Source: Eulemur rufifrons
Lineage: Eukaryota; Chordata; Mammalia; Primates; Lemuridae
Reading direction: 5' to 3'
NCBI RefSeq assembly: GCF_041146395.1
Contig: NC_091010.1
Coordinates: forward strand, 50,736,001-50,800,000
DNA length: 64,000 nucleotides
The notes beneath the pieces were generated by a model. That model was given only the letters and a program-made list of their open reading frames with translations, was not told the origin of the DNA and did not search any database. The position numbers were made by a program, and so were the translations under genes. This document shows positions 32,831 to 44,829 of the stretch, in pieces; within the stretch, counting starts at the first letter, position 1, and each line of letters opens with the position of its first letter.

Positions 32831-35174
32831 GTGTATCTTGCAACAGCAAGACTCTAATCCTTTTGAGCAGATGAGGGACAGGGATTCTCACTGTCTTGCA
32901 AGAGGGGTGCTAGCCCGGAATCAGGGAGACTAGTCAGAAGGCAATTGCTCTTGTCCAGATGAAACAAAATCTGAAAAGTGATTGGATGTAAGGGTTAAGT
33001 AGATGTAGAAGAGTCTGGGATAGGTCCTTTGCTTCAAAGTCCTTGCAAAGCACAGTGAGTGAATGAGAGATGCCTATAGCTTGCGAGGGATCTGGGACAG
33101 TCATTAAACGGCTGTGATCTTCATTCCCTCAGCTGTGAAATGAAAGGCTAGAATCAGGATCCCTTTCATTCATGACATTCTGTGATGAAAACAAGCTACA
33201 ATAATTCCATCTCAGAGAAAGTGCATTTATAGCTGTGTGTCTGCTCACTGAAGTAGTCTGATACGAGGAGGGAAATGGAGGTGGCTCCTACCTAGAGATA
33301 CTCTACCACAATGACTTTGTACAGTGGCTGGAATTTTGTCATTTAGGTTTTATTCAGTTGAATCAGGCCCTCATCTCGCTTAAAAAATGTAAACGCTAAT
33401 GGAAAGGACATGTATTAAATCACGGTTTAACTCTAGCAGCAGGAATTAGGTTTCCTGATTAGTTTCCTCTAAAAACTTCACTTAAGCACAGGGTCTTAAG
33501 ACATTTTTTTTGTAGTAAGGAAAAAGAGAGATCATTTTGGAGCATGGGATGGTGCTTAGACTGCAAAGCTGAGTAAGGTGCTATAGTTGGCAGACTTGGC
33601 AGGGGTCAGGAATCACCACGGAGAGTAAGCCTTCCTTTAAAAATAATGGGAGGACTTCAAGAGCAAATTTAAATCACTTCACAGTTTTTCTGTGGGTTGG
33701 GCTAGCTCTTGAGCTAGACCACATTCATTTAGCCTCCTTTTTCCATTTCCTTGAGGACAAGATCTTAGGGATGTTAGGTGTGTAATTGTTTTTGTAATAT
33801 CTGTGCAGTGATTGAAATATAATTTCCTTTTATCAGTGCTTGATTCCTTTAGATGGGATTTATTACTCTCATCTGAACATTTTATATTAAAAATAAAAGA
33901 TCATAGAGCAGTTTGGGGCAGTATGTAATAATGAAGTTACTGTTGGGGTTCTGGTAGTTACTATGGACTTAAAAAGTTTAAATATTTTCTGTACATCCTA
34001 GATGCCTGTAGACCACTGTTTATCTTTGTTCATTCAACAACCTTGGAAAGAGTTTGCTGGTGGAATTCAGTGAGCATTTTGCAAAAACGAAACCAAACCA
34101 ACCAACCAACCTTCATAGCAACTGGGACTTTGGCTTCAAAAAGCAGTTTTTAAACTCTTTCTAGCAATTAACCACTCAAGAAGGAGTATGTCCACTCTAT
34201 TGACTGACCTTCTTTTGATTAGATGTTGTACCTGGCTAGATACCTTTTAAGCATCTGGCATTGACTTTGGACAACCATGGGGAATCTATCCAAATAAGAT
34301 TTGCTTGGGTCTTTCCCACAGAAAAAGGTTTAGGGCACCTTCTAATTTTTTGAATTAAGAGTGAGGAATCCATTTGATGGATGGAACCAGGGCCGCCTTC
34401 ACTGTTTGAGAAAGGTTAAATGATATTTACAGCAAATTTTCTTGCCAAGGAAAGTAAAAGGAAAAGTGATCTACATTCATATAGAGTGATGGGGACAGAC
34501 ATGGCAAGAGAAGAGTGAATTCACTGAAGCCCCGAATGCAAGTTCTTCTAAAGGCTGGCTTCTGAACGATGCATTGAATACAAAATGTATGAAAAAAGGA
34601 TAAACAGAAAGAATGTAAGTGTTTGCTGCTAGCAACACTTAAGTTTTAATCAAGAGCCCATTTCCTAATACTACACGAATGATTAACCTTGATAATAGAG
34701 GTATAAGAAGGATCTTAATGTGTGACTTTGTTGGTGGTTTTCCCCTCCTCTCTAAATGTGGTCTTAAAAGGTACTCACTTTCATTACGGTAGACTTTTCA
34801 AAGGACGTCTTCATCCACTATCTTATTTTCTAGTGTGACATCGTCCTTGGGGCTTATGCTGTGGCACCTTGTTATGAATGAGGCAACAATATCATGACAT
34901 TCTTCAGCGATCAATGATCAAAAAGTCCAAGGCTGACCGATAGCTATAGAATTCTGTGCTGTCATTATATGGTGAGCATATTTTCATAAACTTCTAATAC
35001 ACTTTTTTTCCTAGTTGAGAACTTGTGTATATAAAATGATTAAATAATACTTATCCTGATAAAGAGTCTTAATTTAGTGGATCTAACATGAGTTAGTGGA
35101 ATTTGCACCTGTCCGTGCAGTCTGGGAGGTAAGAGTTTGGGGGCCCTATTTGTGGGCAGTTTTCTATTTACTAC
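32831..35174. other. About 2.3 kb of mostly unique DNA
   Basis: A possible SINE tail lies at 33120-33185 ('cattccctcagctgtgaaat'). A small CCAA repeat is at 34091-34111. No exon is recognised. Confidence 0.4.
34091..34111. repeat. (CCAA)n short tandem repeat
   Basis: Five imperfect 4- to 5-base units of 'ccaa(a)'. Confidence 0.7.
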
Positions 35175-35385
35175 AATTCTACCCTGTGCCAGGCACTGTG
35201 CTGCTAGTTTTGTGAGTGTTATGTGCTTAAACACCAACTATTAAATACTGAGTTACACTATCTGTTCTTACCCAGAGGTTTACTAACTTGCCCCAGTCTA
35301 CAGTGAATAGTAGAGGTAGAATTTCAGCCCAGGCCTGCCTGTCTCAAAAGCACATACTGTTTTCATCATACTGTTTCTCTGCTGT
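35175..35385 (-). repeat. MIR SINE
   Basis: 'accctgtgccaggcactgtg', 'cttgccccagtctacagtg' and 'aatttcagcccaggcctgcc' in MIR order. Confidence 0.8.
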
Positions 35386-35404
35386 CTGTCTGTTTGTCCT
35401 TGTC

Positions 35405-35530
35405 TGTTGGGTCTGCTACACTGGAATCATCTGGGGTCCCTGTTAAACACCACATTATCAGACCCAAGGCCTACCAAATCAGACTCCCTGTAGAGGGCAG
35501 GACTTTTGCTGTGCACCTATTGGTATATAT
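35405..35530. repeat. MER5-like hAT MITE fragment
   Basis: 'ggaatcatctggggtccctg', 'tatcagacccaaggcctac' and 'aaatcagactccctgtagag' follow the MER5A interior; both ends are missing. Confidence 0.6.
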
Positions 35531-36214
35531 TAGAGGCAAAGTCTAAAATAGTGGGAGAAAAAAAAACATTATCCCCCAGCATTCTTGGATTTAGGTGCTA
35601 CCAAGGGAGAAACAGGAGAGGCATTGAAAGATAGATAAGCTTCCCTGGGCTTTGTAGTTAAGACCAATGTCCGGACCGAGGGTCTTGCTTCCTATTCCAG
35701 GACATGGACATTTACTCAGGAAATGATTCCCATCCAGCCTGTTTGTAGCCAGGCTATTCATAGAGAAATGAAAGCTGATTACAGATATTAGTCCCTGCTG
35801 GGGCCCTGCTAGGCTAGGCCCTGACCTCTGTGCCCACATATCGGCAACTTGTTTATTAGCATCCATAAAGACTTATTCCACTCATTAGAGGATGACAACT
35901 TTACCCACAGAATTATACCCCATTCCTGCCAGCTCATTTACTTGTTTTCTCCTTCTCCGCAAGCACTAAAATAATCCAGATGGAGTCAGGGCGATTTGGA
36001 GTGGGATGCCAAAGAAGGAATTAAATTAGAAAAGGTGCTGTTGAAATAGCCTGGCTAATGTTAGGAGGGAGCTGTAGTTCAGGCATTCCAGGTGAACTCA
36101 TTCTGGTTGACTGAGTATAGTATTGTGTGTGTGTTAATATGAGGGGACAGGCAGAGGATAGATTTATTTGGAATTATTGATTGACACTTGAAACCTGACC
36201 AATGACATGGCACA
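35531..36214. other. Unique DNA, nothing recognised
   Basis: No repeat or exon is recognised. A 91-codon minus frame at 35591-35866 has no domain. Confidence 0.4.
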
Positions 36215-36640
36215 TTCGTTCCTTCTCTCATTCATACATGCATTCTGCAAGGAGGCATAGTGAGCACCTACTATGTATCTGAGACTTGTCAGTATGTGAA
36301 TTTTCTAGAGACGAGAACTTGGGACTCACCATTGAGGAATTTAAAATTTAGATCAGTGATAAGACTGTGTGAGAGTTAAGTAAGGACGTAAGAATTGAAC
36401 AAGAAATATCATGAGTTCAAATAAGTGTTGCAGAAAGGAAGTGGCAGGCTAAAGACAGCCTACGTGAAAAGAGTAACCCTAAAGAATTTAGGATTCCATT
36501 TGAAACTTGAGTTTCAAAGATGGGTTATATTTACGTAGGGGTGAGGACCTTCCAGGTGGGGAGAATGGTGTGAGCAAAAACCTAGAAGCAGAGGTATATT
36601 GTGGGCAGACATAGGGAAAATGTTTGTGAGTTGAGAGAGA
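36215..36640 (-). repeat. L2 LINE 3' region
   Basis: 'cgttccttctctcattcat', 'gagcacctactatgtatctg', 'ataagtgttgcagaaagga', 'ggtgaggaccttccaggtg' and 'gtgtgagcaaaaacctaga' follow the reverse L2 for over 400 bases. Confidence 0.75.
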
Positions 36641-36729
36641 GATATGGAGTTTCAGTTAGTGATCTAGAATGATATTCTTCCGCCTTTTTCTCTCTCATCA
36701 TCACACTCGCCACAGAGAATCATAATGAT

Positions 36730-36860
36730 CCATGTTCCTGTCTTCTCCATTAGACTGAAACTCCTTAAGGACAAGGACAGTGTCTTTTTTGACTTTTAAG
36801 TGCCATTGCTTACACGAAGCTAGTAAATGATGTGCACCCAATTAGTGGTGTGACTGAGTA
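36730..36860 (+). repeat. L2 LINE 3'-end fragment
   Basis: 'ccattagactgaaactcctt' and 'aaggacaaggacagtgtctt' are the forward L2 3' UTR. Confidence 0.7.
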
Positions 36861-39757
36861 GGAACTGAACAGTGACATGTCTGGATTAAGGGGTGAGGGG
36901 CCAGCCCATGCTTCCCCCTCCTGCTGCCTGTTACATGCTGGACATTGGCCAAAGTGGTTTGCTCTTCTGTAACATTATTAGCTCTTTACCAATGTGGTTA
37001 GAGGAAGCAGAGGTCACTCTGAGCCCCATAATACTATTACTAGAGTTAGGCCATCAATGAACCACAGAAGAAAGGGACCGATGCTGGTGCAATAATGGAC
37101 AGATAGTTACTAATGATCCACTTCTGTCTATCTTATGTTGAAGGCTGTGGATTATATAATATTAATATAAAAGACTAATATATAGGATCCTATAGGAGTG
37201 TGGTCTTTCAGAAGCATGAAGCATACTGGACAGATGAGTTTCCTGTCCATGCAATAAAAATAAAAGAATGTTTGGATAGTCTGTGGAACCTGCCTGGATC
37301 TTGGTTTATTTTTATCTGTAAAGTTGGACTGGATGATCTCTAAGGACCCTTTGAGTTTGAAATTGATTGAGAGCTCAAAGAGTTCAGCAGGGATGAATAA
37401 CTGGGAAGGGCAGGTGGTGCTTATTCAGCACTGTCTTCATAAACAGGGTTTCTTGGTAGGGGAAGGGTGGGGGAAAGGCGGAACTTGGAATGTACCAGGC
37501 GGGGTTTGAACGGGACAGGAGAAAGCACCCCAAGGGTGGAGAGAGGCAGAGGAAAGGGGCAGAGGCTGGACTGAGCATGCAGAATGGAGGCTACCTGTGG
37601 AATCGGGGTGGGCCTCATGTGGCACTGACCCTCGGACAGTGCAGAGGGTGATACTTTCAAGACAGATCCCTTATGAGCTTAAGTGCTCCTTTCATAAGTT
37701 GCTGGCAGTGGATTGGCTTGGATCCTGCATGTCCATGCTGTGTCTTGGTGCATGGGGAGCATCCTGACTTTCAGATTAGTGATTTCTGGGACTGAATGCT
37801 AAGGACTTGACCTTCTGTGACTTCCACCTGCTTTCAGGACCCCCTGAGGTAGTCCCTTGGCTTCTCGTGAAGCTGGAAGGTCTGTATCCATGTACAAGAC
37901 CAACAACTATTATCCTTAGATCCCTAACCCACTCCAGCAGCAAACCACTGCTGTTGTCTAAGTTAAGGTTTGTTTTTCTTTTTAGCCAATTACAGCTCGC
38001 AAAAGTTTGTGTCTGCTCTGTCCAGGTGGGTCTGCCAGAGGCCCCCTGACCAAATGGTGTATCCCCACATCATGTGGCAGCACAGCCCAATTAGAAGTGA
38101 CCAGGGCAGCAGCCCACTTAATTATATGCAGTTAACACCTAACCTTTGGTTTTCTTGGCAAAGCAAAGGCATTGGCCTTTTGGCTTCTGCTGGTCCGGTC
38201 AGCAATTATCCAGTTATTAAAACTAAATAATTGCCATTAGCTCTTGTCCTCAGTACATCCTAAGTCTCACTGCAGGCAGATTTTCATCTCATTTGCAAAG
38301 CTTTCTGATCAGTGCTGGGAATACTTGTCCTTCAGACCCCAGGCGGGTGCAACAGCAGAGCCGGCTCTCTGTGGGCCACGTCCTCAGGCTCCTTTTGGTA
38401 TCAGAAGTGGTGCCCTGAGTTTTATGCCTCAGCCGTGGAGCCACTGCTTGCGTGTCTGTGTTCCTGTTTGTTTGGAGAGCTGCGGTTTTATTGTCGAGGG
38501 AATAGGTTTTTCTCTTGCTTTTTCTTAGCGGGATATTGCTTTGTGGTGGTGGTTTGAAATTCAGTTTGGGGGGCGTGAACTTTCTCTCTCCATTTCTGTC
38601 TCTCTTCCTTTCTTTCTTTTGAGTTCTCATTTCTGAAGAGATTTCTCTTAAACCCTAGCATTAAAAGGAGGCGTTTTCATTTTCTCTGGGCAACGTCTCA
38701 CTGCACAGGTGTGTTCTGGATTCTTCACTTGCAGTTTTTTTTCCGCCTGCGGCCTTGATGCTGATAGTGGCTGTCTGCAGTACAAAGGGAAAGTTAAGAT
38801 TACAGGTTGTCCTTCTCTTTGATTGTATTCTTGGCTGTAGCTCCTCAGCCCTTTGCAGGAGGAACTTGCGTCAGGCTGGGACGTGAACACAGGAGAATTC
38901 TCAGCCTCAGAAATAATTGCTTCTCGGAGTAGATTGCTTGGGAGCCTCAATGCTGAGGAATGCATTTTGGCTGAGCCCTAGCAATGGATAGGACTTGGTT
39001 GGGGAGAAAAGGTCTGAGATCTGTGTTTTGAGGCAAGGAAAATTCTGACAGGATCCGTTTGCACATATATTCAGAGGTGTAATTAGGCCCTCCGTGTGTT
39101 TGTGCTGTTCTGTTGCAGTGGCTATATTATTTTATTTTAACTACTTCCAGAAGGCAAAGATATTTATCCCATGATTCTTTCCTGGCATTTGTGTGTGGTG
39201 TGTGGGGTGTGGGGTGGGGTGTAACTGCATCTTGTCCTTGTGGCTGTGGACTCATTCATTTATTCTTTCCTTCCTTCGGCTGTACGATACATGTTTATCA
39301 GGTGGTTTCCCGTTAGAAAGCACGGCACAGGCTAGAACTATAGATTATGGCGGCAGGGAGGGTCTGTAGGGGCCGCTGTCTCTCCTTTTGCAGATGAGGA
39401 AACTCTGTTTCCCTTCTCTGTATGGTGTCTTGCCAAGGTCCAGGGCCTTTGAACATCCTGGCTTTGGGGTATCTTATTTCCTGGATTCCCTGTATCTCAT
39501 CACTTTAAAGTGACAGCCAGGACCTTGTAGGCTATTGAGCTGATAGGGTGACCAGTGGGTGCTCCGGGTTTTTTTGTCCCTCCCTCAGTAGCAATGGCCT
39601 CGCATCCCTCTTCTAGACCTTCGCCCAGGCTGCTTCTCCAGCTGCAGTGGCCTGGCAGGGCCAGGCTGCCTCCACAGTGTTCGCACGCTGACCCCAGACG
39701 TGCCTTCGCCCTGCAGGAGCAGATCGGCCAGGGAAACTGGATTCAAGTCTGAGGCCC
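36861..39757. other. About 2.9 kb, mostly unique
   Basis: A possible SINE tail lies at 37290-37370 ('tggactggatgatctctaag'). 38090-38330 has homeodomain-like AT words ('ttaattatatgc', 'aataattgccatta') without decay. A GT/GGGGT patch lies at 39190-39222. GC rises towards 39.6-39.75 kb. No exon is recognised. Confidence 0.4.
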
Positions 39758-40516
39758 TGTTATAGCTTGAATTCTGTCTCCCAAGAGTTCACATGTTGAA
39801 GTCCTGACCCTGCAGCACCTCAGAATGTGACCTTATTTGGAAATAGGGTCATTGCAGATGCAATTAGTTAAGATGAGGTCATACCGGAGTAGGGTGGGCC
39901 CTAACCCATTATGACTCGTGTCCTTATGAAAAGGGGAAGTTTGGACATGGGCAGACACATAGAGGGAGGACGCCACCTGACCATGAAAGCAGTGCTCAGG
40001 GTGATGCGTCTGGAATGTCAAAGATTGCCATCAAACCACCAGAAGCTGACAAGAGTCATGGAGCAGATTCTTTGTTATAGCCATCATTAGGAAGAAACCC
40101 TGTCCACACTTTGATCTTGGACTTCAAGCCTCCAGAACTGTGTTTAAGTCACCCACAGAAAAAGTGGTACTTTTTTTTTTTTTTTTAAGAGACAGGGTCT
40201 CACTCTGTTGCACAGGCTGGAGTACAATGGCCTGATCATAGCTCAGTGGGAGCCTAAAACTCCTGGGCTTAAGTCATTCTCTCACTCAACATCCCAAGTA
40301 GCTGGGACTACAGGCATGTGCCATTACGCCCAGCTAATTTTTAAAAATTTTTCATAGGGATGGGATCTTGCTGTGTTGCCCAGGCTGATCTCAAATTCCT
40401 GGCCTCAGGTGATCCTCATGTCTTAGCCTCCCAAAGTGCTAGGATTACAGGTGTGAGCCACTGCACACTGCCTATAGTATTAATACTTTGTTATAGCAGT
40501 CTTAGCAAACTAATAT
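39758..40516 (+). mobile_element. MLT1C-type MaLR LTR, split by an Alu
   Basis: Forward solo LTR: 'tgttatagcttgaattctgt', 'cctcagaatgtgaccttat', 'attagttaagatgaggtcat', 'gattgccatcaaaccacca', 'gatcttggacttcaagcct' and, after the Alu, 'ctttgttatagcagtctta' and 'gcaaactaatata'. Confidence 0.9.
40170..40474 (-). mobile_element. Alu SINE (AluJ-like), antisense
   Basis: A full dimeric Alu read in reverse: T run, 'gagacagggtctcactctg', 'gtagctgggactacaggca', 'cctcccaaagtgctaggat' and 'gtgtgagccactgcac'. Divergence and lineage-neutral sequence suggest an early primate (J-type) copy. It sits in the 3' part of the MLT1C LTR and is therefore younger than it. Confidence 0.95.
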
Positions 40517-40607
40517 AAGCTCCAAACATAAAGTATTTGAGAGTGTTCTGTAGTATTTGCAGAGGGCAAAATAATCCTCTGGGGAGAGGAGATGACAGAA
40601 GTGAGGC

Positions 40608-40645
40608 TTCTCTCTCTCTCTCTGTCTTTGTCTCTCTTTCTCTCT
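40608..40645. repeat. TC-rich repeat
   Basis: 'ctctctctctctctgtct' and related pyrimidine units; interrupted. Confidence 0.8.
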
Positions 40646-40749
40646 GCCATTCCAACAGTGCAGGTGATTCTTGGGTAATATAAACCATTAGACTGAAATT
40701 TTGTGAAGGGGTGATTTTAATATATAGTTTTGGTGTATTTATTACATAT

Positions 40750-40930
40750 GGTGCTTATCTGGAATACCCTCTCACTTTTTTTGCCCATGTGCTAAAGTCA
40801 TTGTTTGAGATACAGTTCAGGCCTCACCTCCTTGAGATATCTTTTTCTACTCCAGGCTTCAGTAGGCGTTTTCTGTTCTCCTTTGCTATAATTTACCTAG
40901 TTATATTCCACTTATGCTCTTATGTCAATT
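40750..40930 (+). repeat. L2 LINE fragment
   Basis: 'tggaataccctctcactttt', 'caggcctcacctccttgag' and 'atatcttttctactcc'-like sequence follow L2 ORF2 end. Confidence 0.65.
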
Positions 40931-40989
40931 CCACAGGTGCTCTGCTGAGGGTCTGCCTCCACCTGGCGCTGACCTGGAGATGCTGGGGC

Positions 40990-41440
40990 AGCAGCTGACA
41001 GAGGAGGTCCCTGCACTTGGGGATCTTGTACAGAAGTGGGGCAAGTGGACGAGAGACATGCTAGTGGAAAGCATAATTTCAGATCATGGAAAGTTCTAAA
41101 CAAAATGAGCCAAAGTAACATACTGGAGGGGAAGTGAGGAGCAGTTGGAGGGGGCTGGGGAGGTCTTGAAGAGGGATGAGAGCTGAGCTGAGGTCTGAAG
41201 GAAGAGGAGTCGGCTGTGCAGAGAGCTGCAGGGAGAGAATCCCAGGGAGGGGACAGTCTTGGTGTGTTCAGGCTGCAGTGCTTAGAGAGCGGCCACTGAG
41301 CAGGAGGGTGGCGGGTGAGGTGGAGGAGAGTAGCAGGAGGGGGGTTTTGTAGGCCTTGTCTCCCTGCCACAGTGAGATTATCATGGAAAGGATTTTGTAA
41401 ACCTCGTCCCTACAGCACCTACCAGATAGTCATTGTATAA
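40990..41440 (-). repeat. L2 LINE 3' region, antisense
   Basis: Reverse L2: 'atttcagatcatggaaagtt', 'ggggaggtcttgaagaggga', 'gctgaggtctgaaggaag' and 'ggttttgtaggccttgtctc'. It lies head to head with the forward L2 immediately upstream. Confidence 0.7.
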
Positions 41441-43654
41441 TATATGTATGAGTAACCAAAACACCTGTATATACACATATTAGTTAAACTTTATTAAACA
41501 GTAATGCCTCATTTATCTAAGAATTGCTTCTTGGGTAACCTCTGCTATCAAGAAGCAATAAATAAACGTGATTCAGAGACACTAAAACAAGGCATCTAGA
41601 GTTTTATGTGCTAAAATTATACATTTTTCTTAGAGAATCCTGCCTTTGGCCCGGGTTCAGAGCCTATTAACTCTTTCTCTATGTGCTATTATAATAGTCT
41701 TGGGTGTTAATTTTCTCAGTTCCAAGCATATTTAGAACAAGAAATTGTCACTGGGAAGGGAATGGGGTAGAGATTTGGCGCTAAAGATGAACACATGATG
41801 CGGCTATGGTGTGATGGCAGACAGACTGACAAAAAGGACGTAGACAGGCGAGGAAGGAAAATAGAGCTACGACTTCAGAGAGCTCATCACTGTGAGGCTT
41901 TTGATACTGAGACAAGCAGTCTTCAACCTCCCAGGAAACCGGGGACATCACGTATGACAGCGTGGGGTAGAAACAGGCTCTTTCCAATGGGATTCTGGAG
42001 TACTAAGGTTCCACTTTGCTCCATTTGTTTTGTCTAAGAAAATAGGAAAGTGGGAACCATTCTAGAATAATTTCCATTTGAAATGGTTAAAATTCAAAAA
42101 CAAATCTGGTGCTTAAGGATAAGCTTCATTTATCTGGAAAATGTACTTCTATGGAATTCTACCTCCTTGAATGATGCCAAATAAATGAAAATATGATTGT
42201 TTAGCCCTTTGATCTCTAAAAGCCTTAGTACAAGTGGTAGATGATTTCCTGTGACCTCCCAATCAGAGCAAGGAATTATTATTTCTGTTGTTTTTTTTCC
42301 TCCCTGAGAGCCAGGTAGAAAATGACGAGCAAACAATGACATTGTTACAGTGGCATTTTAATGGGTGTTCAGGGAACTAAAAAGTCAGCAGAGGCACTGC
42401 ATGAAATATTCATGGGTATTTTTCTTTTTCTTGCCTCTGCTCTCTCCAGAAAACAGTAGTGAAAAGCACCCAGGCCCAAAGTTCTTAGCACAGGAAGTGT
42501 GTAGAAATGGCTCCTGTGGGCCTGTTGTTAACCTTTTTGGGGAGGGATAGACAAAGGTCTTCTGTCCCCCGCCTTGCATCCTCCAACCTCAACTTTCTTT
42601 TTTCTTTTTATAACATCTTATTTTCCCAGTCAGCTGAGATCCATCTGCTTCTTATGGAGTATCCAGGATCCTGCATGAGTGTTGACAGCCCCATCTCCCT
42701 CTGGGAATTAGAAGAGGATTTTGAAGATGCAAATTCCCCCCCTAACGGCTTCTGGGAGAAGGTGGATGGGATCAAGTAGATTAGGGTCATGGAAGTGAGA
42801 AAACAGGGGCTGCATGGGCTGATCCAGGTGCCTCTTTGGTACTGTCTGCAAGCTGTTGACTCTGCACAAAGTCACACAATCCCTCGTAAGCACTGATAGG
42901 GTTGGGGTGGTACCTTCTCTGCAAGCTGCAGTGGCACCATTGCCTGCTTTTGTCTCTTAATGATTGGGCAATATATGGACCTACCCTGCATGTGTGTATA
43001 CTTTTCTCTGGAGACCCATGATATGAAATTCTAAACTTCTGAAACCACGTTTTCATAGGAACATTCCTCTCCCACAAGAATCCTTGTTTTGTTTTGAGCA
43101 AGTGCCGCCCCTCACTGTGCCCAGAGGCATCTCATGCAGTCCCACCTCCCGTCACAGACTCATTTTCTCCCAGACAGATGCCTTTTTTCTGTTCGTATCC
43201 TGTTTATCCTTTTGGTCCATCTCTGGCCCTACTTTCTGCATGAAGTTCTTCTTGTCCACTCCAGTTTGGTGGGATTTTATCACCTTACATTCCCTGGAAC
43301 GTGTTGCATGACCATTTGTTTGATACGTGTCACATCTGTCTTTTAGTCACACAGTGATGTGCTGGTAAATGTTTAATAACAGGTTCTCTAGATGGAGGGA
43401 AGAGAGCCCCCCCCCCCCCCCGATCTATAGCATTTGCCAATTTCTGTGGTGTAAATACTTCCACCATGGCTTTCAGGCTAGCAGTGATGTGATTGAAGGC
43501 AGAGTTGGGAAGCCATACGCACAATTGGCCTTCTCTAGCTGGTACCAGCTGGCTGCAGGACACCACTGCATGTATCGCCCTGGAACTCTCCTTGCATGTC
43601 CTGTCCTTCCTACCTTCCCAACTAAAATCTAAGCCTCAGTGATAGTCCGCTCTG
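41441..43654. other. About 2.2 kb of unique DNA with a C15 run
   Basis: Apart from the homopolymer listed next, no repeat is recognised. Open frames of up to 104 codons overlap on both strands and show no domain. Confidence 0.4.
43407..43421. repeat. C15 homopolymer
   Basis: Fifteen uninterrupted C bases after 'gaagagag'. Long C runs are rare and hard to sequence, so the exact length may be unreliable. Confidence 0.85.
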
Positions 43655-43659
43655 GCTTC

Positions 43660-43820
43660 ACAGTAGAAACTCCTGGCAAACCTGTGAAAACTGTTGGCAT
43701 TCAGGCTCCACCCCCAGAGATTCTGATTCAGTGGGTTGTGGTAGAGACCCAGGCATCAGTGGTTTTAAACAGCTTTCCTGGTGAGTGTAATGTGTAGCCA
43801 GAAGTGAGAATCACTGCCAT
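43660..43820. repeat. MER5-like hAT MITE
   Basis: 'caggctccacccccagagat', 'tctgattcagtgggttgtg', 'gacccaggcatcagtggtt' and 'agaagtgagaatcactg' at the end match MER5A closely. Confidence 0.8.
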
Positions 43821-43842
43821 AGATGCAGGGAGGATATTTTGT

Positions 43843-44034
43843 CAGTGCTTCTCAAAGTGTGGTCCCTGGACCAGCAGTATCAACATCACCCTGGGACTTG
43901 GTAGAAATGCCAATTTTGGCCTGCATCCCAAACCTACTGGATGACAAACTCTGGGAAGGGGGGCTAGAACAGCAATCTGTAATTTAATAAGCCCACCAGG
44001 TGATTCTCATACACTCTAAATTTGAGAACCACTG
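43843..44034. repeat. MER5-like hAT MITE, near full length
   Basis: Starts 'cagtgcttctcaaagtgtgg', holds 'ggaccagcagtatcaacatc' and 'aagcccaccaggtgattct', and ends 'tttgagaaccactg'. The ends are inverted repeats of each other. It follows the previous MITE after only 22 bases. Confidence 0.85.
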
Positions 44035-44309
44035 TCTTATAATCTTCTGAATACTTATTAGAACTAAAGACAGTTACAGGCACACAGCTGTGCCCAATCA
44101 ACACTTGTTGATTTAAATATATCAGGGAGTAAATTTTCATGAAGCAAGCTATTTTTTCCTCTTTGTGAGAGGATTTAGTGCAGAGTACCTTAAAATAGAG
44201 ATTTCTTCTCACACATTGAAATCATGTGGCTTACACATATTCAAGGGCCTAAGATTTAATGCTCATTCAGCTATGCAGAAACACACCTATTATATGAAAG
44301 TACAATGAA

Positions 44310-44375
44310 AGTCATTCATTCATTTATCCAACAAATATATATTGGTGCCTGGGAATAATTTATTAGTCCTTCTTC
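44310..44375 (-). repeat. L2 LINE 3' tip
   Basis: 'cattcattcatttatccaac' followed by 'aaatatatattggtgcctgg'. Confidence 0.65.
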
Positions 44376-44654
44376 ACTTCTGATGACAATCAGTGTCAGG
44401 GCAGAACAGGCGTGGACTTTGTGCTTGATCTGTTTGTTACAAGCTGGAGGATCTCGTGGCAGCTTAACTTCCTTGGACCTCATTTTTCATAGTTATTAAT
44501 ATTTACAAAGGGTTTTCTGCTTTAATCTGACACAAGCTATCTATCAAAAACTTATAATAAACATCATAAATACTGATGAAAATAGAGACACATTCTCAAT
44601 ACATTCAGAGCAAAAACCCAATACCCTTCACTGCTTCTATTTTTCAACAGGTAG

Positions 44655-44815
44655 CGCCGTGTTTCTCAAACTTGAATGTGCATATGAATCATCTGGGCAT
44701 CCTGCTGAAATGCAGATTCTGATTAAAAGGTCTAAGGTGGAGCCTAAGATTCTGTATTTCCAGGTAATGCCAAGGCTGCAGGTTCATAGATCACGTGCTG
44801 AGTGGCAAGGCCCTA
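44655..44815. repeat. MER5-like hAT MITE
   Basis: 'gtttctcaaacttgaatgtg', 'aaatgcagattctgattaaa' and 'aggtaatgccaaggctgcag' follow MER5A order. Confidence 0.8.
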
Positions 44816-44829
44816 AGGTTCTAGCTGAT

